Assembly: GCA_031278255.1 (NCBI GenBank)
Contig: JAITKU010000187.1
Location: 1-5,399 of the forward strand
Source of the DNA: Eubacteriales Family XIII. Incertae Sedis bacterium
GTDB taxonomy: Bacteria > Bacillota > Clostridia > Peptostreptococcales > Anaerovoracaceae
DNA length: 5,399 bases
Reading direction: 5' to 3'
The notes beneath the pieces were generated by a model. That model was not told where the DNA came from. It saw only the letters and a program-made list of their open reading frames with translations, and searched no databases. Position numbers and translations under genes: made by a program. This document shows, piece by piece, positions 1 to 5,399 of this stretch; position 1 is the first letter of the stretch, and every line of letters starts with the position of its first letter.

Positions 1-2148
1 GAATACAACCTGATCTTCGAGCGCTTCCTGAATCCCGAGCGCATCAGCATGCCCGACATCGACATCGATTTCTGCTACGAGCGGCGCGGCGAGGTGATCG
101 ACTACGTCATCGAGAAGTACGGCGCGGACAAGGTCGCGCAGATCATCACCTTCGGAACCATGAAGGCCAAGGCCGTCGTGCGGGACGTCGGCCGCGTGCT
201 GAACATGACCTACGCGGAGGCGGACGTGATCGCCAAGATGATCCCCTTCGATCTCAAGATGACGCTCAAGCTGGCGCTGGAAACGAGCCCCGATCTGCAG
301 AACGCCTACGACGGCGACGGCAGGGTGCGCAGGTTGATAGACACGGCGAAGGCGCTGGAAGGCATGCCGCGGCACGCCTCCACGCACGCGGCCGGCGTTG
401 TGATCTCGAAGAAGAGCATCGACGAGTACGTGCCCCTGTACAATTCCGACAAGGGCGTCAGCACGCAGTTCCCGATGGGGACCATAGAGGAACTCGGCCT
501 CCTCAAGATGGATTTCCTCGGCCTGCGGAACCTCACCGTCATCCGCGACGCGCTGGACTTCATCGAGCAAAACCACGGCGTGCGCATCGATTTCTCGCGC
601 ATGCGGCAGGACGATTCGCAGGTCTTTGAGCTGATCGGAAGCGGCAACACACAGGGCGTTTTTCAGCTGGAAAGCTCGGGGATGATCCGGTTTTTGAAGG
701 AATTGAAGCCGGACTGCTTCGAGGATATCATCGCGGGCATCGCGCTCTACAGGCCGGGCCCCATGGCCTCCATCCCCGTCTATATCAAGAACAAGAAAAA
801 TCCGAAAAAAATAAAATACGCCCACGAACGCCTCTCCCCCATCCTGTCCGTCACCTATGGCTGCATGGTCTATCAGGAACAGGTGATGCAGATCGTCCGC
901 GATCTGGCCGGCTACACCTACGGGCAGAGCGACATGGTGCGGCGCGCGATGAGCAAGAAGAAGATGGACGTCATGCTGCGCGAGGAAGAGAAGTTCATCT
1001 TCGGCGAGGCGGACGAAAACGGCGTCGTGCGGGTGGACGGCTGCGTCAGAAAGGGCGTGCCGGAGGCGGCGGCGCGGGAGATCTTCAGGCAGATGATCAG
1101 CTTTGCGGAATACGCCTTCAACAAGTCCCACGCGGCGGCCTACGCGGTGCTCACCTACAGGACGGCCTACCTCAAGGCTTACTATCCCGCGGAGTTCATG
1201 GCCGCGCTTATGACGAGCATGATGGGGGAGGCGGCGCAGATCGCGAAATACGTGCGCAACTGCGCGGAGATGGGCATAGAGGTGCTGCCGCCCGACATCA
1301 ACGAGAGCGAAAAGAAGTTCAGCGTCAAGGACGGCAAGATTCGCTTCGGCCTGCTCGGCGTCAAGAACGTGGGCGAGGGCGTGATCGATGCGATCCTAAG
1401 GGCCAGAACGGAGAAGGGCGCGCCCAAATCCATCTTCGAATTCATAAACAACGTCAGCATCGGCGAGATCAACCGGAAGGCCGTGGAGAGCCTGATCCTC
1501 GCGGGCGCGCTGGACTGCCTCAACCCCAACCGCGCCGCCCACATCGCGGTCTACGAGAAGCTCATAGAATCGGCGCAAAACAGCGCGCGCAAGACGGTCG
1601 AGGGCCAGCTGTCCCTGTTCCAGCTCAACGGGACGGAGATGCGCGGCATCGTCGAATACGAGAGCCTGCCGCTCGTGGAGGACTTCGCAAAATCGGATCG
1701 CATGGCGCGCGAAAAAGAAATGCTGGGCATCTATCTGACGGGGCATCCGCTGTCGGACCGCCGCCGAATCATCGACAGGGTGTCGAACATCACGACGGAG
1801 GAGATCATCCATTTTCGCGAGAATCCGAACGTGCGGGACAATATGGAAACGCTGATGGTCGTGATCATCAACCGCGCGAAGACGCAGATCACGAAGAGCG
1901 GCAAGGTCATGGCCTTTCTGGATGTCGAGGACCTCTTCGGCGGCGTGGAGGTGATCGTGTTCCCCAATGTGTACGAGCGCTGCGCGCAGGCCGTCTTTGA
2001 GGATGCCATCGTGGTGCTGCGCGGCCGGTTGAACTTCGTGGACGAGGAAACGCCCAGGGTCATCGCGGAGAAGATCACGTCCGTGGAGGTGGCGGAGGCC
2101 TTCTATCGCCGCAAGGAGCCCGAGGCGACGGCGCAGGCCGCGATGTAG
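1..2148 (+). CDS. dnaE: DNA polymerase III alpha subunit DnaE (5' partial, C-terminal 715 residues)
   Basis: C-family replicative DNA polymerase that extends DNA at the fork. The reading frame is open from base 1, so the ATG at 49 is an internal methionine; the PHP domain and the start lie upstream. Numbering from the window edge, the palm motif PDIDIDF (residues 18-24) holds the first catalytic aspartates, and the third is in KMDFLGLR (D171). ASTHAAGVVIS and RPGPM (251-255) are typical of the family. The finger segment SFAEYAFNKSHAAAY starts near residue 367. A helix-hairpin-helix-like segment lies around FEFINNVSIGEINRKAV. QLSLF (bases 1606-1620) is a near-ideal sliding-clamp binding pentapeptide. 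The last ~100 residues resemble the OB domain (KSGKVMAFLDVEDL, VEVIVFPNVYE), followed by a short charged tail and TAG. There is no frameshift. Adding the ~400 missing residues gives the usual ~1,100. Firmicutes often also carry PolC, so whether this is the main or accessory polymerase is unknown. Confidence 0.97.
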   Translation, partial: EYNLIFERFLNPERISMPDIDIDFCYERRGEVIDYVIEKYGADKVAQIITFGTMKAKAVVRDVGRVLNMTYAEADVIAKMIPFDLKMTLKLALETSPDLQNAYDGDGRVRRLIDTAKALEGMPRHASTHAAGVVISKKSIDEYVPLYNSDKGVSTQFPMGTIEELGLLKMDFLGLRNLTVIRDALDFIEQNHGVRIDFSRMRQDDSQVFELIGSGNTQGVFQLESSGMIRFLKELKPDCFEDIIAGIALYRPGPMASIPVYIKNKKNPKKIKYAHERLSPILSVTYGCMVYQEQVMQIVRDLAGYTYGQSDMVRRAMSKKKMDVMLREEEKFIFGEADENGVVRVDGCVRKGVPEAAAREIFRQMISFAEYAFNKSHAAAYAVLTYRTAYLKAYYPAEFMAALMTSMMGEAAQIAKYVRNCAEMGIEVLPPDINESEKKFSVKDGKIRFGLLGVKNVGEGVIDAILRARTEKGAPKSIFEFINNVSIGEINRKAVESLILAGALDCLNPNRAAHIAVYEKLIESAQNSARKTVEGQLSLFQLNGTEMRGIVEYESLPLVEDFAKSDRMAREKEMLGIYLTGHPLSDRRRIIDRVSNITTEEIIHFRENPNVRDNMETLMVVIINRAKTQITKSGKVMAFLDVEDLFGGVEVIVFPNVYERCAQAVFEDAIVVLRGRLNFVDEETPRVIAEKITSVEVAEAFYRRKEPEATAQAAM

Positions 2149-2201
2149 CCCCGCCGCGCGTAAAACAATCTCCGAATGTTTGTAAAATAATCGCAAAACA
2201 C

Positions 2202-2230
2202 ATGCTTCGAGCGGCAATACGTGCTATAAT
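2202..2230 (+). promoter_or_regulatory. Extended -10 promoter for pfkA-pyk
   Basis: A perfect TATAAT at 2225-2230 is preceded by TG at 2222-2223, giving the extended -10 form TGCTATAAT. The -35 at 17-bp spacing (ATGCTT, 2202-2207) is poor, as is common for extended -10 promoters. The sequence just upstream is A/T-rich (2177-2200) and could act as an UP element. The start site would fall near 2237, leaving a leader of about 23 nt that contains the pfkA ribosome-binding site. No terminator separates dnaE from this promoter, so read-through from dnaE is also possible. Confidence 0.75.
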
Positions 2231-2245
2231 CAATACATATTTGAC

Positions 2246-2253
2246 GGGGAGGG
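2246..2253 (+). promoter_or_regulatory. pfkA ribosome-binding site
   Basis: GGGGAGGG ends 6 bases before the ATG at 2260. It is a strong Shine-Dalgarno sequence and fixes the pfkA start. The resulting N-terminus, MKRIGVLTSGGDSPGMN, is the canonical PfkA start. Confidence 0.85.
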
Positions 2254-2259
2254 TTAACC

Positions 2260-3222
2260 ATGAAACGAATCGGTGTACTGACCAGCGGCGGTGATTCGCC
2301 GGGCATGAACGCGGCCATTCGCGCCGTCGTGCGCGGCGCCATCTACAACAATATGGAGATATACGGCATAGAGCGGGGCTACGAGGGCCTGATCGCGGGC
2401 GATATCAAGGAGCTCTCGGTGTCCTCCGTTTCGGATATCATCCAGCGCGGCGGCACCATGCTGCGCACGGCGCGAAGCGCGCATTTCATGGAACCGGAGG
2501 GCTTCAAACGCGCCGTGGACATGCTTGAGAATTTCGAGATAGAGGGACTTGTGGTGATCGGGGGCGACGGCTCCCTGCAGGGCGGACTCGATATATCGCG
2601 GGCGGGCGTGACCGTGATCGGCCTGCCCGGCACCATAGACAACGACCTCCCGTACACGGATTTCACGATAGGTTTCGACACCTCCGTCAATACCGTGCTG
2701 CAGGCCATAGGCAATATCCGCGACACCTCTTCCTCGCACGAGCGCAGCACGGTCATCGAGGTGATGGGCAGAAGCTGCGGCGACATCGCCCTGTACGCCG
2801 GGCTTTGCGGCGGCGCCGAGACGGTGCTGATCCCCGAGGTCGAGCCGAACATCAACGCGATCTGCCGCAAGCTGATACAGGGCAAGAACCGGGGCAAGCT
2901 GCACAGCATCATCATCAAGGCGGAGGGCGTGGCCATGACCACGCAGGAACTGGCGGACATCATCCACGAGCGGACGGGTCTGGACACAAAGGTGGTCGTA
3001 CTCGCCTACATCCAGCGCGGCGGTTCGCCGACCGGCCGGGACAGGATGCTCGCGAGCCGCATGGGTTACAAGGCGGTCGAACTCCTGCGGGACGATTCGA
3101 CGAGCCGCGCCGTCGGCATTCGCGGAACGGAGATCGTGCATTACGATCTGGCGGACGCGCTGCGGATGAAGCGCGAATACAACAGCGATATCAACGATCT
3201 GGCGGAAATCCTGTCGATCTGA
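2260..3222 (+). CDS. pfkA: ATP-dependent 6-phosphofructokinase
   Basis: Phosphorylates fructose 6-phosphate to the 1,6-bisphosphate with ATP, the committed step of glycolysis; cytosolic and normally a homotetramer. At 320 residues it has the usual bacterial length and reads almost co-linearly with the Bacillus enzyme. Visible motifs are TSGGDSPGMN (8-17), R72, GGDGS (101-105), PGTIDND (123-129) with catalytic D127, R162, MGR (169-171), E222 and IQRGGSPT (251-258). Glycine at both 104 and 124 marks the ATP-dependent type; pyrophosphate-dependent relatives usually carry Asp and Lys there. Effector-site residues R21, R25, R154, E187, R211 and K213 are kept, so ADP activation and PEP inhibition are plausible. 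Unusual points are K244 where the family has the F6P-binding Arg243, and A249-Y250 replacing the usual Gly-His just before the IQRGG motif. The start is fixed by a strong ribosome-binding site, and pyk follows 43 bp downstream. Confidence 0.97.
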   Translation: MKRIGVLTSGGDSPGMNAAIRAVVRGAIYNNMEIYGIERGYEGLIAGDIKELSVSSVSDIIQRGGTMLRTARSAHFMEPEGFKRAVDMLENFEIEGLVVIGGDGSLQGGLDISRAGVTVIGLPGTIDNDLPYTDFTIGFDTSVNTVLQAIGNIRDTSSSHERSTVIEVMGRSCGDIALYAGLCGGAETVLIPEVEPNINAICRKLIQGKNRGKLHSIIIKAEGVAMTTQELADIIHERTGLDTKVVVLAYIQRGGSPTGRDRMLASRMGYKAVELLRDDSTSRAVGIRGTEIVHYDLADALRMKREYNSDINDLAEILSI

Positions 3223-3249
3223 TCATCGGGGGGATTCCGTTATTCAAAT

Positions 3250-3257
3250 AGGGGGAA
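3250..3257 (+). promoter_or_regulatory. pyk ribosome-binding site
   Basis: AGGGGGAA ends 8 bases before the ATG at 3266 and supports that start. A second G-run (G6 at 3228-3233) lies just after the pfkA stop but has no start codon at a useful distance. The 43-bp gap shows neither promoter nor terminator, which fits co-transcription with pfkA. Confidence 0.75.
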
Positions 3258-3265
3258 CAATCGTT

Positions 3266-4699
3266 ATGAGTGAAAAACGCACAAAGCTGATCTGCACGAT
3301 CGGCCCGGCCTGTGCGGACAGGGAGATTCTGCGCAATATGATGCTGGCGGGCATGAACGCCGCCCGCCTGAACTTTTCCCACGGCGCGCATTCCGACCAC
3401 AGGGAGAAGATAGACTTGATCAAGGAACTGCGCGCGGAACTGGGTCTGCCCATCGCCGTCATTTTAGACACGCGAGGCCCGGAGATTCGCACGGGAAACT
3501 TCGAGGGCGGGCAGGCCGAGTTGAAAGAGAACGGGACCTTTACGCTCGTGACGGAAGAGATCCTCGGCAACGCCGAACGCTGCGGCACGAACTATCCGGC
3601 GCTCGCGCGCGTCGTGAAGCCCGGGGACAGGATACTGATAGACGACGGGCTGATCGGCCTGACGGTCGATGAAAGCGACGGCCTCTGCGTACGCTGCACC
3701 GTTTGCAACGGCGGCGTCGTGAAAGATCACAAGAGCGTCAATCTGCCCGGCGTGCATTTGGACTTGCCCGCCCTGTCGGACCGGGACAAGGACGATATAG
3801 AATTCGGTATCGAACAGGACGTGGATTTCATCGCGGCCTCCTTTATCCGCACGGCCGCCGATGTGCGGGAGATTCGCAAATTCCTCGCCGTATTGAGCGG
3901 GCAGCAGATCAAGATCATCTCCAAGATAGAAAATCGGGAGGGCGTGAACAATATAGACGAGATCATCGCGGTCTCGGACGGCGTCATGGTCGCCCGCGGC
4001 GATCTCGGCGTGGAGATTCCGCCGGAGGAGGTTCCCCTGATACAAAAGGAGATTATCAAGCGCTGCAACAGCAGCGGCAAATTCGTGATCACGGCCACGC
4101 AGATGATGGATTCCATGATGCGGAACCCGCGGCCGACGCGCGCGGAGGTGGCGGATGTCGCCAACGCCGTCCTCGACGGCACGGACGTGATCATGCTTTC
4201 CGGCGAGACCGCTTCCGGCAAATACCCGCTCGAAGCGGTGAAGATGATGGTGGATGTGGCGGTCGCGGCCGAGGGCGCCATCGGACACAGCCGGCTCCAC
4301 CGGGACCGGCGGACCGGCGGGGCCCGCGATGTGACGGGCGCGATCGGCTTCTGCACCGTAAACAGCGCGGACAGCTTGCGGGCAAAGGCCATCGTCACGC
4401 CCACATCCTCCGGCAACACGGCGCTGATGATCTCCAAGCACAGGCCGAAATCCAGAATCATCGCGTTTTCGCTCGATGAGCGCGTGGTGCGGCAGCTTTC
4501 CCTCGTCTGGGGCGTAAACGCCTACCGCATGGAGCGCCTCGACGACCAGCAGGAGTTCTTCCGGGATGTCATACGGTACTGTATGCGTCTGAACCTCATG
4601 GACGAGGGGGATATCATCGTGATCACCGCCGGCGTACCGCTCGGGACCAGCGGCAATACGAACATGTTGCGCATTCACGAGATCGGACAGCCTTTCTGA
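3266..4699 (+). CDS. pyk: Pyruvate kinase
   Basis: Transfers phosphate from PEP to ADP, giving pyruvate and ATP in the last step of glycolysis; cytosolic, normally a tetramer. The protein has 477 residues and the standard A, B and C domains. It includes CTIGP (10-14), the substrate motif RLNFSHG (34-40), and DTRGPEIRT (68-76). The B domain is at about 77-170 with DDGLI and NLPG. Catalytic K220 lies in ISKIENREG, the Mg2+ ligands are E222 and D246 (ARGDLG), and T278 lies in ATQMMDSM. MLSGETASGKYP (310-321) leads into the C domain, which ends GTSGNTNMLRIHEIG. E73 in GPEIR, with T69 and T76, matches the potassium-dependent class. R70 stands where lysine is usual. The extra C-terminal PEP-utilising domain of Bacillus-type enzymes is absent. 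It is the second gene of the pfkA-pyk unit, and a terminator follows its stop within 25 bp. Confidence 0.97.
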   Translation: MSEKRTKLICTIGPACADREILRNMMLAGMNAARLNFSHGAHSDHREKIDLIKELRAELGLPIAVILDTRGPEIRTGNFEGGQAELKENGTFTLVTEEILGNAERCGTNYPALARVVKPGDRILIDDGLIGLTVDESDGLCVRCTVCNGGVVKDHKSVNLPGVHLDLPALSDRDKDDIEFGIEQDVDFIAASFIRTAADVREIRKFLAVLSGQQIKIISKIENREGVNNIDEIIAVSDGVMVARGDLGVEIPPEEVPLIQKEIIKRCNSSGKFVITATQMMDSMMRNPRPTRAEVADVANAVLDGTDVIMLSGETASGKYPLEAVKMMVDVAVAAEGAIGHSRLHRDRRTGGARDVTGAIGFCTVNSADSLRAKAIVTPTSSGNTALMISKHRPKSRIIAFSLDERVVRQLSLVWGVNAYRMERLDDQQEFFRDVIRYCMRLNLMDEGDIIVITAGVPLGTSGNTNMLRIHEIGQPF

Positions 4700-4720
4700 T
4701 CGCGGCGGGTATAACACAGG

Positions 4721-4772
4721 AAAAGGGAAGGATCCGATAACGAGAAGGGGGTCCTCCCCTTTTTTGTTTTTT
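4721..4772 (+). terminator. Intrinsic terminator of the pfkA-pyk unit
   Basis: The left arm 4721-4735 (AAAAGGGAAGGATCC) pairs with the right arm 4749-4763 (GGGTCCTCCCCTTTT) over 15 positions, with one A-C mismatch and one G-U pair, around a 13-nt loop. A T-rich tail (T60-T65, G, T67-T72 of the 4700s) follows directly. It begins 22 bp after the pyk stop. A-residues on the left arm give only a short U-run in the opposite direction, so bidirectional action would be weak. Confidence 0.93.
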
Positions 4773-5037
4773 GTGCCTTGCGAAAAAATATTACCAAGCT
4801 GTAAGCGATCGGCCATATGACTTGTTTTCGGGAGCAAATCGACAAAAAAAGCCCGTACATCCTGCGATAACCCGTTTCGTCGAGTACGCATTCCGATGCT
4901 CTTTTGCCGCCGCTCTCTTTCGCGATTCGTCTCTTCTCCCACCGCTATTATATAAAATATGTATCGATTCCGGCGTATCGCCCGGCATTTGTCAAACGGA
5001 ATCAATATTAAATATGTAGAAACATTCAAAAAAACTA
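4773..5037. other. Non-coding AT-richer spacer, no gene recognised
   Basis: Open frames here (for example 4771-5019 on plus and 4791-4988 on minus) have no ribosome-binding site, no family resemblance and poor amino-acid composition. The stretch 4945-5037 is notably A/T-rich compared with the coding region and carries the repeats listed separately. A TTGACA on the minus strand (4995 down to 4990) and a TATAAT on the minus strand (4952 down to 4947) are too far apart to form one promoter. I see nothing else in the first 170 bases. Confidence 0.7.
4962..5007. repeat. Imperfect inverted repeat, possible operator or hairpin
   Basis: TATCGATTCCG (4962-4972) and CGGAATCAATA (4997-5007) are inverted copies with 10 of 11 positions matching, separated by 24 bp. 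The interval holds a small hairpin GGCG-TAT-CGCC (4972-4982). The 9-bp direct repeat AAATATGTA flanks the whole at 4955-4963 and 5010-5018. It lies 30 bp upstream of the -35 at 5038, so it could be a protein-binding site for that promoter; this is inference. Confidence 0.5.
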
Positions 5038-5066
5038 TTTACAATTCACTTCGATTACAGTATAGT
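5038..5066 (+). promoter_or_regulatory. Sigma-A type promoter reading into the structured region
   Basis: The -35 TTTACA (5038-5043) and -10 TATAGT (5061-5066) each differ from consensus at one position and are separated by exactly 17 bp. The upstream flank 5019-5037 is A-rich. The predicted start is at 5073-5075. No start codon with a ribosome-binding site follows inside the window, so the transcript is either non-coding or a leader of at least 300 nt. Confidence 0.7.
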
Positions 5067-5073
5067 ATATCTC

Positions 5074-5280
5074 AGACAGGCGCGTTCCCGCGCGACGCGG
5101 GGGGATTTGCGCTTTTTTGCATTTTTTGTTTCGATGCGCGCCCTTGGGCGCACGAAACCGAAAAACCCGTGAGAACCCGCAAATCGCGACCGGTCCTTGT
5201 GCGCGGTGTCCGTCCTTTCGGACCCGCCGCTTCGTCCCTCGGGCGGAGAAATCAAAGCGCAGGCAGGCCGCGTCCTTGTC
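5074..5280 (+). ncRNA. Candidate structured RNA or leader, family not recognised
   Basis: By eye, the first bases after the predicted start, GACAGGCGCG (5075-5084), pair with 5269-5280 in a 10-bp closing stem with two bulged U. Inside are four hairpins. These are 5085-5103 (TTCCCGCG/CGCGGGGG), 5104-5185 (outer GATTTGCG/CGCAAATC; inner GTTTCG/CGAAAC and GCGCC-CTTG-GGCGC), 5203-5227 (GTCCG/CGGAC extended by GCGG/CCGC across one bulge) and 5228-5259 (CGCTT/AAGCG with CGTCC/GGGCG inside). Neighbouring helices abut with few linkers. I do not find the hallmarks of 6S, tmRNA, RNase P, SRP RNA, T-box or the common riboswitches. High GC makes chance pairing easy, so the fold is a hypothesis. A leader for a gene beyond 5399 is the main alternative. 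Confidence 0.35.
5078..5118 (+). terminator. Terminator-like hairpin right after the predicted transcription start
   Basis: TTCCCGCG-CGA-CGCGGGGG (5085-5103) can be extended at its base by GCGC (5080-5083) with GCGC (5109-5112), across an internal loop. T6 (5113-5118) follows directly and a second T6 lies at 5122-5127. The shape matches an intrinsic terminator or attenuator that would release an RNA of about 45 nt. The internal loop makes it less certain than the pyk terminator, and its lower stem competes with the closing stem proposed for the longer RNA. Confidence 0.35.
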
Positions 5281-5285
5281 GTCCC

Positions 5286-5316
5286 GCGTAACACCGAGGC
5301 GGCGTCTTGTTACCGC
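5286..5316 (+). repeat. Inverted repeat (hairpin)
   Basis: GCGTAACA (5286-5293) pairs with TGTTACCGC (5308-5316) over 8 bp with one bulged C, enclosing a small CCG/CGG stem. No T-run follows, so it is not a terminator on this strand. Its function is unknown. Confidence 0.45.
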
Positions 5317-5336
5317 AAAGAAACTATAGTCAATAT

Positions 5337-5360
5337 CCCCCCTACCCCCCACCCCCCCCC
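5337..5360 (-). repeat. C-tract array, G-quadruplex candidate on the minus strand
   Basis: The plus strand reads C6 (5337-5342), TA, C6 (5345-5350), A, C9 (5352-5360). On the minus strand this is G9-T-G6-TA-G6, enough guanines for four G3 tracts with short loops. Long homopolymer runs like these are also prone to slippage. The remaining bases to 5399 show no gene, promoter or ribosome-binding site that I can support. Confidence 0.6.
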
Positions 5361-5399
5361 GAAAACACTGCAGTCGATGCAATATACAGGAACAAAAGC

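Noticed and set aside
49..51. ATG at 49 as the dnaE start
   Set aside because: The frame is open to base 1 and the upstream residues (NLIFERFLNPERIS) are conserved DnaE sequence, so this methionine is internal.
1396..3141. Long minus-strand frames 1396-2217 and 2254-3141 opposite dnaE and pfkA
   Set aside because: Same antisense codon-bias effect; translations have no recognisable motifs and both overlap well-supported genes.
2805..4479. Plus-strand shifted frames 2805-3251 and 3703-4479
   Set aside because: They sit inside pfkA and pyk in another frame and give Arg/Gly-rich low-complexity products, with no evidence of frameshift in the real genes.
4947..4995. Minus-strand promoter from TTGACA (4990-4995) and TATAAT (4947-4952)
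   Set aside because: The spacer is about 37 bp, far from the 16-18 bp needed, and neither box has a suitable partner at the right distance.
3464..5029. 521-codon open frame on the minus strand opposite pyk
   Set aside because: It lies antisense to a complete, motif-rich pyruvate kinase; the His/Arg/Asp-rich translation is typical of the complement of GC-biased codons. No ribosome-binding site or family resemblance.
4959..5291. 110-codon plus-strand frame across the promoter region
   Set aside because: No ribosome-binding site before the ATG at 4959, it runs through the 5038-5066 promoter, and the product is Arg/Pro/Ser-rich with no family signal.
5307..5330. Second plus-strand promoter, TTGTTA (5307) with TATAGT (5325-5330)
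   Set aside because: The spacer is only 12 bp and no -35 exists at 16-18 bp.
5035..5382. 115-codon minus-strand frame and the overlapping frames 5055-5294 and 5117-5329
   Set aside because: The first begins at TTG without a ribosome-binding site and reads through the C-tract as glycine-rich sequence; all three lie in the structured block and resemble nothing known.
5074..5399. Known RNA families: 6S, RNase P, tmRNA, SRP RNA, tRNA, T-box, common riboswitches
   Set aside because: The conserved cores I would expect are not visible on either strand, and the drawn fold is multibranched rather than the single rod of 6S RNA. A covariance-model search would be decisive.

Overview
The window looks like core chromosome from a GC-rich member of the Firmicutes, most likely class Clostridia. 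It holds three plus-strand housekeeping genes in the order dnaE (5'-truncated by the window edge), pfkA, pyk. This order is familiar in Clostridia. The PfkA protein is close to the Bacillus type, the ribosome-binding sites are strong and G-rich, and codons favour G/C at third positions. A finer taxonomic call cannot be made from this sequence alone.

Layout: 1-2148 encodes the C-terminal 715 residues of the replicative DNA polymerase III alpha subunit DnaE, from the catalytic palm motif to the stop. A 111-bp spacer (2149-2259) contains a clear extended -10 promoter and a strong ribosome-binding site, but no terminator that I can see. pfkA (2260-3222, ATP-dependent 6-phosphofructokinase) and pyk (3266-4699, pyruvate kinase) are 43 bp apart and probably co-transcribed. 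A strong intrinsic terminator at 4721-4772 ends this unit. The two enzymes catalyse the committed upper step and the final ATP-yielding step of glycolysis, and the retained PfkA effector-site residues fit the usual control by ADP and PEP.

The last ~630 bp (4773-5399) contain no convincing gene. An AT-richer stretch carries an imperfect inverted repeat (4962-4972 / 4997-5007) flanked by a 9-bp direct repeat. A good sigma-A type promoter follows (TTTACA, 17 bp, TATAGT, 5038-5066). Just downstream is about 200 nt of GC-rich sequence in which a 5'/3' closing stem and four packed hairpins can be drawn (5074-5280). After that come another hairpin (5286-5316) and a C6-TA-C6-A-C9 tract (5337-5360) that is a G-quadruplex candidate on the minus strand. 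This block is the only part not explained by ordinary annotation. It is either an unrecognised structured RNA or the long structured leader of a gene beyond the window. I recognise no known RNA family in it.

Smaller points are uncommon residues at the substrate site of PfkA (K244, A249, Y250) and an arginine (R70) in the potassium-related motif of pyruvate kinase. I see no mobile elements, CRISPR arrays, tRNA or rRNA genes.
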